In this document: positions 16,804 to 25,442 of the stretch, piece by piece
Layout: the number at the start of each line of letters is the position of its first letter
Position numbering within the stretch: the first letter of the stretch is position 1
Assembly (NCBI GenBank): GCA_029263395.1
Contig: JAJCXO010000187.1
Coordinates: 62,001-126,000 of the forward strand
Length of the DNA: 64,000 nucleotides
DNA from: Acidobacteriota bacterium
GTDB lineage: Bacteria > Acidobacteriota > Thermoanaerobaculia > Multivoradales > J023
Direction of reading: 5' to 3'
Program-made: the position numbers and the translations under genes
The notes under the pieces: generated by a model
The model's database searches: none
Seen by the model: only the letters and a program-made list of their open reading frames with translations
What the model was told of the DNA's origin: nothing

Positions 16804-19722
16804 CTATTTGATGATGAGCGGTATGGGCATGGTGGGCGAGATGTTGGTCAGATTGTCCTGGGTATCGCAGAGCGCTCCCAGACACGCGGTGGCAGACAGG
16901 TTGTAGGTCCCTGCGCTGCTGTAGGTGCGACTGTAGGTCGGCGCATCGCACGCCAAGCCACCAGTGGACCCGTTGCCCCAGTTGAACGACAGATCATCAC
17001 ACTCGCCAGTGACATCTACCGTAAACGTCACCGGTCCCGCCGGACAGGCACACTGTCCACCGAAACACGAGCAATCCGTGCCCACAGTCACAACTCGAAA
17101 GTTGGTGATCTCCGGTGCCTCGAGGCCGACAACCGTGACATTTTCGACCGTACGGCTGGTCGAAATCGGCGCAACGGCGGAATCACAATTACTGATCTCG
17201 AGCCAAACCTCGTAGTCGTCACCATCGACGTTACCGTTGGGCCAATCGTATTGGACGTTCGGCGAAGTGGTTGTACGGATCTCACAAGGCGTGACCAACC
17301 GGCATCCAACATCGCCGGCTTGTGACGGGTCCTGCTCGAACTCCCAGCGGTACAGCGTTGCGCTTTCGGCAGTCGCGGTGAAGGAGTAGATGCCATCGCT
17401 GGGCGGCGTTGACGGGATCGTGAAGCCATCACCATTGAAGGCCAAGGCAGCCAGCGGCGTCAGGGTCAACTGGGTCGTCTGTTGGATCGAACCATGCTCA
17501 TTGGTTGCAGTCAGCATGATATCGAACGTCGATCCGATCACCCCTCTCCTCGCTCTCTCGGTCTCCCAGGCTGACGTATCGCCCGACTCGAAGCCGTCCG
17601 CGAATATCGATGTCGGATCTCCGACCTCGACATCTTCGGTGTTCCAGGTCAACTGGCTCTGCGTGCAAGTCAAGCCGGTGCCAGCACCGGTAGCATCACA
17701 GGCGAGTGGCGTGCCGCCAGTGGTCTGCACGATCTCCCAAGAGAACGAGGTCAGCGATTTACCACCAATTCCACTGAGACCACCGTTGAGTGGCCGCAGG
17801 TTGAGGGTAGAACAAACTGGGTATTGCGGTGGCGGCCCCGGGTCTTCTGGGCTCTCTAGGATGCTGAGGCTAGTGAAAAAAGGTCGCGGATCCGTCAGGG
17901 TCATAGACAGCTGATTGGAGGTCACATTGGTACTGTCACACACCACGTCAGCCTCTACCTGTATCGTTCTGTCCTGACATACATTGGCAGGGTAGGGATC
18001 GGTTCCGCATAGATCACCGCGTACTTGCGCTAGGCTGCCAGCAAGCTCCTGGACCACTGGATCCGGGTCGGTCGCCGACGTGCCGAGTTCGTTGTCTGCA
18101 CTCCAAGACCAACCACTACCAGCGCCTACGCTGCACGTACCGTTGAGGCCAACCCACTCGAGTTCCCCAGGGCTGCTCAGCCAACGATCGGTCGTCGTCG
18201 TTTCGATCGCGACGCTAGCTGGCACGTCCCCTACCCACTTGTGGATATCGAACATAGTCTGCGCACCACGGTAGAAATAATCGCCGTGAAAACGGCCACT
18301 ATGCGGCGAGAAGGTGCTGTAACCATTGTTGGCTTGGTCGTAGTATGAGGACCAGTAGTCGATTTTCTGGGTTGAAACTTGGCCCTGCTCCACATACTGC
18401 TCTCCACGCACTTCAACGGCCTGCCCGCTTGCGATCTCGCGCAGATCGAGCAGGTACTCGGGATTGCCTTGGGTGGTCGTGGGCGGTGAGCTGCAGAGCG
18501 TATGAAACCCTTTGTGGAGGAACGGTATACCGTTGCTCTCGGAGTACGAAACAAAGGCGAGGTCATGCCCGACGGTGGGGAATTGGGCCTTGCGATTGCT
18601 GAGACTACAACCCGGACTGCCACTCAGGCAGGGTGTGACGTCGTAGACCTCGAAATTATCGCGATCCGTAGTGCCCAGGTAATAGCGACTCTCATACTCG
18701 AAGAGAGCAACACCGTAAGAGGTCGTGCTGAGACCCTCGATGATGGCCGTGCTGCTAGGCGGTAGGCTGGTAGCACTGGTGATTTCGCGCAGTTCGACGC
18801 CGAGGCTGTTGCTGAAGAAGGCATCAGTTGTGGCAAGGAACGTCTTGGACTGGCCACCGATCGAGGTCGTCAAGACGTCGACATAACGCGCTCGGCCCCA
18901 CGGCCACGGCTCAATCCGCCCACGATAGACCGGGTTGGAATTACCCCCGCACAAACTTGTTGCGGTCGATGTGGTCTCAAAACATGCGCCAATTTCGCGC
19001 GCACGGGTCATGTCATAGAGATGCACACCATTCGTCGCCGCGACGAAGGCGTACGTTCTGCCACCAATGTTGGTCGCGGTGACTTGATTACCTGTCTTGG
19101 ACGTATCCCCGTAGAGCTGCGTTGGATTCGTACGGCTAGCCGCGTTCCAGATCGTAAAGCCGGTCAACGCCGAGTCGGAGGCGATGGCCACCAGCGTCTG
19201 GTTGCTAGATGGCGGATTGATCGCGTCGATGTCCCAGAGCGGGAAATAGAACTCCGTGACGTTCGGGCCCCAACTATTGAACGCACCGTCCCAGCCGTCT
19301 TTCTGACTCAAAAGAACAGGATTGGCAGCACGGGGGCCACGAATATCCCAGATTTGGAAACCCGAGTTATAGACGATGTACAAGCTGGTGCTGGATGAAT
19401 CTTCGACGATGTCGAGTTGGTAGAAAAACTCCAACCCACCAGCGCGGCCAGGGCGCTGGAAACCGTTATAGGAAGTACTGTCCCTAGCGCTCGGCAAGGT
19501 CTGACCCACAGGATCCGCAGGCTCGAGGTTAGGAGGCCACATCTCGAACGTTCCTTGGCCGCCAATGGTGCGGAACTGCTCTACCGGCCTTGCCGGATCA
19601 CCATCTTGGCAGAGCGTCGTTCCCGCTCCACCTGCAAACGCGGCGGCAGGCACCAAGCCAAGACCGAACAGAACCGCAACTGTCGCGAGGATGCGACTCT
19701 TTTTCCAGACTTCGAGCTTCAT
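16804..19722 (-). CDS. Secreted propeller/PKD protein, paralogue 2 of 3 (longest)
   Basis: A 972-residue secreted protein with a clear signal peptide ending near A-A-F-A-G. It shares the G-Q-G-T-F-E-M-W-P-P-N opening, the F-Q-I-W-D-I and V-H-L-Y-D-M-T-R-A-R-E blades and the P-W-P-W-G-R-A-R-Y-V-D block with the genes at 9011 and 30250. It carries an I-F-A-D-G-F-E-S-G-D-T-S-A-W tract inside a PKD-like domain and continues with two more PKD/Ig-like domains, a cysteine cluster (C-S-C-F-G-G-Q-C-A-C) and a T-Y-S-R-T-Y-S-S-A-G-T-Y-N-L strand. AAGGAG precedes the ATG by 8 bases. It starts 350 bp downstream of the 496-aa secreted protein gene. Function unknown; extracellular. Confidence 0.72.
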   Translation of the reverse strand: MKLEVWKKSRILATVAVLFGLGLVPAAAFAGGAGTTLCQDGDPARPVEQFRTIGGQGTFEMWPPNLEPADPVGQTLPSARDSTSYNGFQRPGRAGGLEFFYQLDIVEDSSSTSLYIVYNSGFQIWDIRGPRAANPVLLSQKDGWDGAFNSWGPNVTEFYFPLWDIDAINPPSSNQTLVAIASDSALTGFTIWNAASRTNPTQLYGDTSKTGNQVTATNIGGRTYAFVAATNGVHLYDMTRAREIGACFETTSTATSLCGGNSNPVYRGRIEPWPWGRARYVDVLTTSIGGQSKTFLATTDAFFSNSLGVELREITSATSLPPSSTAIIEGLSTTSYGVALFEYESRYYLGTTDRDNFEVYDVTPCLSGSPGCSLSNRKAQFPTVGHDLAFVSYSESNGIPFLHKGFHTLCSSPPTTTQGNPEYLLDLREIASGQAVEVRGEQYVEQGQVSTQKIDYWSSYYDQANNGYSTFSPHSGRFHGDYFYRGAQTMFDIHKWVGDVPASVAIETTTTDRWLSSPGELEWVGLNGTCSVGAGSGWSWSADNELGTSATDPDPVVQELAGSLAQVRGDLCGTDPYPANVCQDRTIQVEADVVCDSTNVTSNQLSMTLTDPRPFFTSLSILESPEDPGPPPQYPVCSTLNLRPLNGGLSGIGGKSLTSFSWEIVQTTGGTPLACDATGAGTGLTCTQSQLTWNTEDVEVGDPTSIFADGFESGDTSAWETERARRGVIGSTFDIMLTATNEHGSIQQTTQLTLTPLAALAFNGDGFTIPSTPPSDGIYSFTATAESATLYRWEFEQDPSQAGDVGCRLVTPCEIRTTTSPNVQYDWPNGNVDGDDYEVWLEISNCDSAVAPISTSRTVENVTVVGLEAPEITNFRVVTVGTDCSCFGGQCACPAGPVTFTVDVTGECDDLSFNWGNGSTGGLACDAPTYSRTYSSAGTYNLSATACLGALCDTQDNLTNISPTMPIPLIIK

Positions 19723-20072
19723 GTGTGATCTCCTTCACCAGCCATCGAGCACCACAGGGAATCGGCAGCGGTTGTGTGGCAGGACGGATTTCGCCGATCT
19801 GTTTGGAAAGTTACGAGGCCAAGACCTCGCTGGAATTTGCCTTCCGAGGACTCCGGAAGCTGATGATGTTATCAGAGCATGGCAAGCTCAGCAAGATATT
19901 TTGTTGTTCTTAGGATTGACGTCATGTCGCCAGGAAGGCGAGTGGGAGGGGGTACCCCGACAATTGGATGGGGCACGGGACTGGCGCCAGGAAAGCAAAA
20001 GCGGGTACAGCGTTAGCCGTACCCGCTTTTCTAGCCGATCCTCTGAGGATCAGCCATATGAGAGAGAACGGG
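19723..20072. other. Intergenic region upstream of paralogue 2
   Basis: This holds the terminator of the 496-aa secreted protein gene at its right end (19997-20030) and presumably the promoter for the 972-aa secreted protein at its left. No convincing -35/-10 pair or small gene was found; the stretch around 19870-19925 is locally AT-rich. Confidence 0.4.
19997..20030 (-). terminator. Rho-independent terminator
   Basis: A perfect 12-bp stem AAAAGCGGGTAC / GTACCCGCTTTT with a 10-base loop lies about 43 bp past the stop of the 496-aa secreted protein gene. The flanking A and T runs make it work in either direction; only the minus strand has an upstream gene. Confidence 0.8.
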
Positions 20073-21563
20073 TCACGGAGTCCCGAAATCTCCCATGATC
20101 ACTGGGTTGGCCGCGCTGCAAGCGCTGGTCAACTGAGTTGCCGCGAAACCAACACTGAAAGCACCAGCGTCGGAATCGAGCTCAGTTGTCATCCAACTCT
20201 GAGCGATGTCACCGAAGAGACCATCGGTGGAACACGGAGTCGGGGACCCCGAGGTATCACCCAAAGTGAAGTTCAAGTTGACGTACATCCAGCCGAAGTC
20301 GTACGGCGGATCCAGATCGTTCTCACCAACTCTGTACCGACCGGTCTCGAGCGGGAAGCAGAAGATCTCTTCGAGCTCGTCCGGATCCGGAGGCGAAACG
20401 CCGCCGCCGCCAGGCGTGAAGTTGTCGGTGCAGATCTGAGTAGCGTCTTCCTGAGTGTCGAAGGAGACCACCTGGGTCTCATCGAGCGGCCACCACGGAG
20501 GCGTGCCGTTGTCGACCATACAGCCGTTGCCGAAACCCGAAACCGAAGTCTGGCACTTGGAGTCTCTCCAGACCATCAGCGAGGTGCCACCACTGAAGGC
20601 AGCGCCAGGCTCGAAGTAGCGGGTGGCCCAGGTCGAGCCAAGCGGCTCACGCTGGTCGGTGGCCAAACCATCTACGTAACGACCGTAGAAGGTGTAGTCA
20701 CCAGGCGCGAAAAACGGATTTTGGGGATCATCGCTGGCTTCGATCGCGACCAGGCTGTCGCCGATAGCGCGACCTTCCTGGACGATGAACCAGTCACCCC
20801 AGAGCTGATTGTTCTCGTTCGTCAAGCCAGAGCCGAAGTAGCCAGCCTGGTTCGGGAAGAGAAGGTTACAGTCATTGACGTTGTCGATCGTGATGTAACC
20901 ACGAGCGATGAAGTCACTACCTTCGCCACCGGTCTCGTTCTGAACGCCACCGATGCAGGACACTTCGTCGCACGCGAGACCACGGCCGGTGTGGCCGCAG
21001 CGAACGCGATCGATGAACGAACCTTCCAAGACTGGGTTCGTGCCCAAAGGCAGGTTGGTGTCACAACCCGGGAAGAGCGGATTGCCAACGCCATCCGGCG
21101 CGGAATCCCAGATCGGGTTCTCGGAGAGGCCCGGGAACGGGCCACTGGCATTTGCCGGATCATTGAGCGCACGACCATGCGGGCTGATGGTGTCATCAGG
21201 ATCGTTGGTGGCGTGGGCAGTGATCGGCAAGTTGCCGTTGTTGAACAGGTCGCCGAGACTGACAGTCTCGACATCGTAGCCAGTCAGGAAGATGTCGAAA
21301 TCGATCGACGGCAACGACCAATCACCCCAGAGCACGACGTGTGCGACTGTGGGAGAAGCCGAGGCGTTGTTGACCGAGAAAAAAGTGTCGACATCCCGAT
21401 CCGCGTCGACAGGATCCCTGTCCGTCGGGGTCAGGCTGACTTCGAAGTACGGCAACAGCAACGTCGCTGCCGGCACCGCGTCGATCGTACATAGCTCAGC
21501 GAAGGTCTGACCACCAAGGGCCAGCAAACTCACGAGAGCTACTAGAAGGACTGTTCTTCGCAT
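20073..21563 (-). CDS. Secreted protein of unknown function (496 aa)
   Basis: A signal peptide (M-R-R-T-V-L-L-V-A-L-V then a small-residue cleavage site near T-F-A-E) is followed by an acidic, Asp/Gly/Asn-rich mature protein with at least 10 cysteines and no membrane segment. The start of the mature part, C-T-I-D-A-V-P-A-A-T-L-L-L-P-Y-F-E-V, looks like a conserved family signature, and I associate similar openings with secreted proteins of Acidobacteriota, but I cannot name a domain. The ATG has a GGATTAGGAG ribosome site, a long structured leader and a strong terminator, suggesting a separately regulated, well expressed single gene. A long frame on the opposite strand is a shadow. Confidence 0.75.
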   Translation of the reverse strand: MRRTVLLVALVSLLALGGQTFAELCTIDAVPAATLLLPYFEVSLTPTDRDPVDADRDVDTFFSVNNASASPTVAHVVLWGDWSLPSIDFDIFLTGYDVETVSLGDLFNNGNLPITAHATNDPDDTISPHGRALNDPANASGPFPGLSENPIWDSAPDGVGNPLFPGCDTNLPLGTNPVLEGSFIDRVRCGHTGRGLACDEVSCIGGVQNETGGEGSDFIARGYITIDNVNDCNLLFPNQAGYFGSGLTNENNQLWGDWFIVQEGRAIGDSLVAIEASDDPQNPFFAPGDYTFYGRYVDGLATDQREPLGSTWATRYFEPGAAFSGGTSLMVWRDSKCQTSVSGFGNGCMVDNGTPPWWPLDETQVVSFDTQEDATQICTDNFTPGGGGVSPPDPDELEEIFCFPLETGRYRVGENDLDPPYDFGWMYVNLNFTLGDTSGSPTPCSTDGLFGDIAQSWMTTELDSDAGAFSVGFAATQLTSACSAANPVIMGDFGTP

Positions 21564-21674
21564 TTATACGTTCTCCTAATCCTCAAAAGTATGTCTGAAT
21601 AAGTTGGGACCACGTGCTTAGGCTTCCGGGAACGGACATCTCCAAGGAGATTTTCATCGAAAGCAGCTTCGCGA

Positions 21675-21709
21675 CTCAGGAACGTCGAGGCGTCCCTACT
21701 TCCTGAGTT
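21675..21709 (-). promoter_or_regulatory. Leader hairpin upstream of the 496-aa secreted protein gene
   Basis: A perfect 9-bp inverted repeat (ACTCAGGAA at 21675-21683, TTCCTGAGT at 21701-21709) with a 17-base loop lies 112-146 bp upstream of the ATG. In the minus direction it would form in the mRNA leader. Read on the plus strand it is followed by a T-run, so a terminator for plus-strand transcription is the alternative. Confidence 0.4.
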
Positions 21710-21755
21710 TTTCGGACGTGTTATCACCCCCCGTTTAATGCTTTTCGGTCTCTCG

Positions 21756-21778
21756 AGCCCCCGCAGAGCTAGGGGGCT
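21756..21778 (-). promoter_or_regulatory. Second GC-rich hairpin in the same leader
   Basis: AGCCCCC (21756-21762) pairs perfectly with GGGGGCT (21772-21778) across a 9-base loop. It stands 47 bp upstream of the 9-bp hairpin in the same leader. Two stable hairpins in a ~300-base leader hint at RNA-level control or a terminator/antiterminator arrangement, but I recognise no riboswitch class. Confidence 0.35.
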
Positions 21779-21938
21779 GATGATTCTGTGTTTCGTCACT
21801 GTATTTATGCTGTGTCTTTGTTCTGTAAAAAGACCAGAAGGAGACACCCACACCACTGAACTGAGTGCTGATTTTCGCTCGCCCAGGTGATCATGGCATA
21901 TATGGGGCCCATTCGGGTTGATTTCGCATGGTATTAAA

Positions 21939-21960
21939 GCCCCTGACAGGTGTCAAGGGC
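21939..21960 (-). terminator. Rho-independent terminator of the FG-GAP gene
   Basis: On the minus strand GCCCTTGACA and TGTCAGGGGC form a 10-bp stem with one mismatch and a tight loop, followed by TTTAAT. It lies 64 bp past the stop of the FG-GAP protein gene. Confidence 0.6.
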
Positions 21961-22023
21961 CTCATGCGCCACCCCCCTCTACACATCGTCGATATCGGAG
22001 CCGGCGAGACAGCAGCTTTGTGT

Positions 22024-23772
22024 TCATCGGGAAGGCGCGATCGGCGCCGAGGGTGCTTCGGCTCGAGCGGTCCACACTCTGAGGCTGCCACCTTGCACAC
22101 ACCCGGGAGAGTTCCCAAGACCAACACCGCCCCCTCGTTCTCCGGCGAAGCCGACGATCAACTCGTCCTGGCCATCCCCGTTCAGATCGTTCAGGCGCAT
22201 GGCATATCCGCGGCAACCCTTGATCGACTCCGGCAGTTCGGGCGAGGTCTCGCTGGCGAAGAAGCCCGCTGCATCGCCGAGGAACACCATCACCTCGCCG
22301 TCACCACTAGCCACCGTAATGTCGCGACGCCCGTCGCCATCCAGATCTCCGATTGCCAGTCCGTAGATGCCTTGTTTGCCTTCGGTCGCATAGAGAGTGC
22401 GCCGCTCCCAGTCGCCTTCCTTGCTGCCAAACAGCACATCGACCCCGGTGCGCCAAAGCTTGTGTTCACGACCGACGAAGCCGATCACCAGATCGTCGAG
22501 GCCGTCATCGTTGAGATCACCGGCAGTGACGGTGCGAAGGTACGCTTGGGGGCGTGCTTCTCTCACCCAGCGTGTCTCCCATTCGTCATCCTCCTCGCCA
22601 AGGTTCAGGATGGAGTGATCGACCGAATTACTCGCCGTCACAAAGTCCTCGCGACCGTCACCGTTGAAATCGCCCAGTGCCAGAGAGTCGCCGAAAACCT
22701 TCGAGTCGCGACCTTTCGGCAGCCAAGAGCCATTGCCTTGATTGAGGAAGAAAATCGGACCGTTGGCGGCCTTGATATCACCTTCACCAGCAACGACCCG
22801 TGCGATGCCTTTTGGCCCCTCGCCGAGCGCCAGCAAATCAGGCTTGCCGTCACGATTCCAATCCGTGACTTCGATGGCACGCGACGAAAAGGTCGACGCA
22901 CCACCACCCTTACTGGGATCTTCGAGGCCAATACCCCGACTCCAGGGCTGAAAACGCCCCTGGCCGTCACCCACCAAGACCAGCAGGCCCTTGAGGTGAA
23001 TCCCCAACGCCAGATCCATGTGGCCATCACCATTGAAGTCAGCAACTGCGGCGTCCCCATAGTCGTAGGGAAGCGGGGGGTAGCGCGCTTCCGGCCAGCT
23101 GCGCCAGCCACCTTCACCATCGCCAAGAAAGATGTTGGGGCGCGCTGGATAAGATTTGCGAGCTGCTCCGAACACGATGTCCTGGAAACCGTCACCGTTC
23201 ATATCGGCAACATCGAAGCCATTGCGCCATTGCCCCCGACTAGGTAGGCCACGGTCGAAGGATTCGAGGCGTATCCGATCACTGGTCTCTAGATCCGCCC
23301 GATAGGACTCGGCGATTTTTTCGGCCAACTCCTGGTCTTTGCGGTCCCGTTCTTCCTTCTCACGCTGCTTGTCCTCGGGGGTCTTCAGTGGGACGTTGAT
23401 ACGCTCGTAGATCTTGATTGAGAACGAATCCTCGTCGTGACCGACGATGTCGTATTGAACCCCATACTGAACCTGGATTCGGTTTTCGCCGATCCATATC
23501 CATTCGCGACCCTCGATTCCCTTCTTGAATTCGGTCACGTAATACCTGGCACCAGATTCGTCAGTGAACCACTCCACTTCGGGCTCTGCGGATTCATCAG
23601 CCGAAGCAGGCTCTGTTTCCGCGGCAGACTCGGTTTCCGCGGCAGACTCTGTTGCCGCGGCAGACTCTGATGCCACAATGGCATCATCTGGAGCCGTCGA
23701 GGCACGCGAGTCTGAGGTACTGGCCGCCAGCAAGACAGTCAACAAAACCACTAGATGTGTTCTTAGTCGCAT
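22024..23772 (-). CDS. Secreted FG-GAP/VCBS-repeat beta-propeller protein
   Basis: After a signal peptide comes a low-complexity Glu/Ser/Ala segment built from repeated A-E-T-E-S-A units (around residues 40-65), then a charged helix, then at least seven calcium-binding FG-GAP motifs such as D-M-N-G-D-G-F-Q-D, D-F-N-G-D-G-H-M-D, D-L-N-D-D-G-L-D-D and D-L-D-G-D-G-R-R-D spaced about 50 residues apart: a seven-bladed integrin-type propeller. Likely an extracellular ligand-binding or adhesion protein. The ATG at 23772 has a GGAG site 8 bases upstream; a GTG at 23781 is an alternative. Partner unknown. Confidence 0.82.
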   Translation of the reverse strand: MRLRTHLVVLLTVLLAASTSDSRASTAPDDAIVASESAAATESAAETESAAETEPASADESAEPEVEWFTDESGARYYVTEFKKGIEGREWIWIGENRIQVQYGVQYDIVGHDEDSFSIKIYERINVPLKTPEDKQREKEERDRKDQELAEKIAESYRADLETSDRIRLESFDRGLPSRGQWRNGFDVADMNGDGFQDIVFGAARKSYPARPNIFLGDGEGGWRSWPEARYPPLPYDYGDAAVADFNGDGHMDLALGIHLKGLLVLVGDGQGRFQPWSRGIGLEDPSKGGGASTFSSRAIEVTDWNRDGKPDLLALGEGPKGIARVVAGEGDIKAANGPIFFLNQGNGSWLPKGRDSKVFGDSLALGDFNGDGREDFVTASNSVDHSILNLGEEDDEWETRWVREARPQAYLRTVTAGDLNDDGLDDLVIGFVGREHKLWRTGVDVLFGSKEGDWERRTLYATEGKQGIYGLAIGDLDGDGRRDITVASGDGEVMVFLGDAAGFFASETSPELPESIKGCRGYAMRLNDLNGDGQDELIVGFAGERGGGVGLGNSPGCVQGGSLRVWTARAEAPSAPIAPSR

Positions 23773-23888
23773 AACTCTCACTCCATGGACGTCTAGGCGC
23801 TCTCGCCCGGAAAGGCTCGGCTACTGGAAGGATCTCGAGTAGATCCTCTAATCTCGGCAGGAAGGCTTGCTAAAGCAAGAGCGGTGCC

Positions 23889-23910
23889 GGCTTGTGTAAG
23901 GCTTGTGTAA
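23889..23910. repeat. Tandem 11-bp duplication
   Basis: Two exact copies of GGCTTGTGTAA sit head to tail between the permease stop and the FG-GAP gene start, about 120 bp upstream of the latter. It may be a chance slippage event or a repeated protein-binding site; nothing else marks it. Confidence 0.5.
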
Positions 23911-23923
23911 ATAGGGGGGTGGC

Positions 23924-24700
23924 TCAAACCTCGTCAACGAAGTGTTTTTCGAGTCGACGGAACAGCCCGAGCCCCATCAACAATACCACACTCGCGATCA
24001 CCAACAGCCTGAACGTACCCGGTACCCAAACCAACTCTCCACTGAGCAGCGCCTGCCGGTAGAGATCCACCAACGGTACGATCGGATTGATATCGAACCA
24101 CCGTCGTGCTTCCGACGGCAACATCGCGATCGAGTAGACGATCGGCGTGAGATAGAACCAACCCATCATCACCATCCCCACCACTTGCGCCGTATCCCGA
24201 AAGAACGTGTGAATCGCAGACAGAAGCAATCCAAGGCCAACGGTGAGTGCTAGTTGCAGCGGCAGCGCTAGTAACAACAAAGGCAGACTGGCCCAGCCGA
24301 GCTCACCAACAACAGCCAGAACCACCATGAACACCGCGGCGGCAATGCCGGCATGTACCAAAGCACTAGCTATTGGCGCCAGGATCAACGCCCGAAGCGG
24401 CAGCCTTGCCTTCTTGATCACGTTGGCGTTGTCGACGATTGCTGTCGACGCTCTAGTCACCCCTTCTTGAAACGCCATCCAGGGCAACAGGCCACAAAAG
24501 AGGAAGATCCCAAAACTCTCCGTATGTTCGACCTCGAGCGAGACCTTCGCTCCCATGATTCGCGCAAATACGAACGTGAACAACCACAGCTGCCACAAAG
24601 GCAGTGCAAAGGACCATAGGAATCCCAGCATCGAGCCAGCGTAACGGGCCTGGAAGTCCCGGCGTATGAGCTCCTTGAGAAGAAAAAGGCCACCACTCAA
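23924..24700 (-). CDS. ABC-2 type polysaccharide export permease (Wzm/TagG-like)
   Basis: A 258-residue protein with six hydrophobic segments and the ABC-2 N-terminus L-K-E-L-I-R-R-D-F-Q-A-R-Y-A-G-S-M-L-G-F-L-W, then the F-G-I-F-L-F-C-G-L-L-P-W and N-A-N-V-I-K-K coupling-helix blocks of O-antigen and teichoic acid exporters. It would form the channel for the Wzt-like ATPase at 15449-16717. The start is a TTG with GAGGA upstream; no better ATG exists. The wide separation from its ATPase is unusual, as wzm and wzt are normally adjacent. Confidence 0.87.
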   Translation of the reverse strand: MSGGLFLLKELIRRDFQARYAGSMLGFLWSFALPLWQLWLFTFVFARIMGAKVSLEVEHTESFGIFLFCGLLPWMAFQEGVTRASTAIVDNANVIKKARLPLRALILAPIASALVHAGIAAAVFMVVLAVVGELGWASLPLLLLALPLQLALTVGLGLLLSAIHTFFRDTAQVVGMVMMGWFYLTPIVYSIAMLPSEARRWFDINPIVPLVDLYRQALLSGELVWVPGTFRLLVIASVVLLMGLGLFRRLEKHFVDEV

Positions 24701-24996
24701 TGTTCGTGATCCTCGGGTGTCGATATCGAACGTCTCTGATCAAGCTCTGTCGAGCAGGTCGTGCTGCGGGGCGATTCTCATGAGATCTTGACTTTATTGC
24801 AATGCTCAAATAGCATCTTATTTCCGAGCATGACTGCCGAGACTAGCAAGAATCACCTCTGATCAAGATCCAACAAAGGGTCTTGGAGAAGGGGTTTCGC
24901 AAAGCGACGTCTCGAGCGTCATGATTCTGGCTTCGGAACAGTCTCGGGCGGCGGCAATGCCAGCCTACCGTCACAGTCCAAGGAGGCGCGAGCGCG

Positions 24997-25404
24997 ATGG
25001 TTTTCATTCATAAGATTCGCCAAGTACAGTTGGTCGGCCCCAAGATCCGCCAGCTGCGCAAAGAGCGTAAACTGACCCAGACCGAACTCGCCTCTCGCAT
25101 CGGTATCCAGCAATCCGATCTTTCGCGGATGGAGAAGGGCGAGTATCGAGTCAGCCTCGATACTCTGTTCAAGATCCTAGCCGTATTCAACGTCAGCATC
25201 AGCGAGTTCTTCGATGATGTCAACAAAGAGTCTCTGACGCCTCGTGACGTGCAGCTTATGCGTGATCTCAAACGACTTCCGAATACCGCACGCCGCGAAG
25301 TCGAAGAGTTCATTGCCTTCAAGCGTGGCCAGACCGATACGGCCCCTGAGCCTGCCGCCGAAGAGATTCCGCGTACCGCCGAGCAACGCCGTACGCTGGG
25401 TTAG
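24997..25404 (+). CDS. XRE-family helix-turn-helix regulator
   Basis: A 135-residue protein. Residues ~8-65 form a Cro/CI-type HTH (I-R-Q-L-R-K-E-R-K-L-T-Q-T-E-L-A-S-R-I-G then I-S-E-F-F). The C-terminal half is charged and has an M-R-D-L-K-R-L-P block, possibly for dimerisation. AAGGAGG lies 10 bases before the ATG. It diverges from the ABC permease gene across a 296-bp gap, so control of the export permease is plausible, but no operator was identified. Confidence 0.85.
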   Translation: MVFIHKIRQVQLVGPKIRQLRKERKLTQTELASRIGIQQSDLSRMEKGEYRVSLDTLFKILAVFNVSISEFFDDVNKESLTPRDVQLMRDLKRLPNTARREVEEFIAFKRGQTDTAPEPAAEEIPRTAEQRRTLG

Positions 25405-25417
25405 ATTTAGATATCCG

Positions 25418-25436
25418 GGCTCGCCATGGGCGAGCC
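25418..25436. terminator. Hairpin between convergent genes
   Basis: GGCTCGCC and GGCGAGCC form a perfect 8-bp stem with a 3-base loop between the XRE gene and the peptidase gene that converges on it. No T-run follows on either strand, so intrinsic termination would be weak; it may still act as a bidirectional transcription block. Confidence 0.4.
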
Positions 25437-25442
25437 AAGGCC

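Noticed and set aside
19968-21494. A 508-codon plus-strand frame opposite the 496-aa secreted protein gene
   Set aside because: The minus-strand frame has a signal peptide, ribosome site, leader and terminator. The plus frame is rich in Arg/Val/Glu with no family pattern and mirrors the codon bias of the real gene.
21600-21860. Cyclic-di-GMP riboswitch in the leader of the 496-aa protein gene
   Set aside because: A GGGACGC string is present but the conserved GEMM core and tetraloop receptor are not.
21928-23247. A 439-codon plus-strand frame opposite the FG-GAP gene
   Set aside because: The minus strand encodes seven regular FG-GAP motifs; the plus frame is a shadow of their repeated codons.
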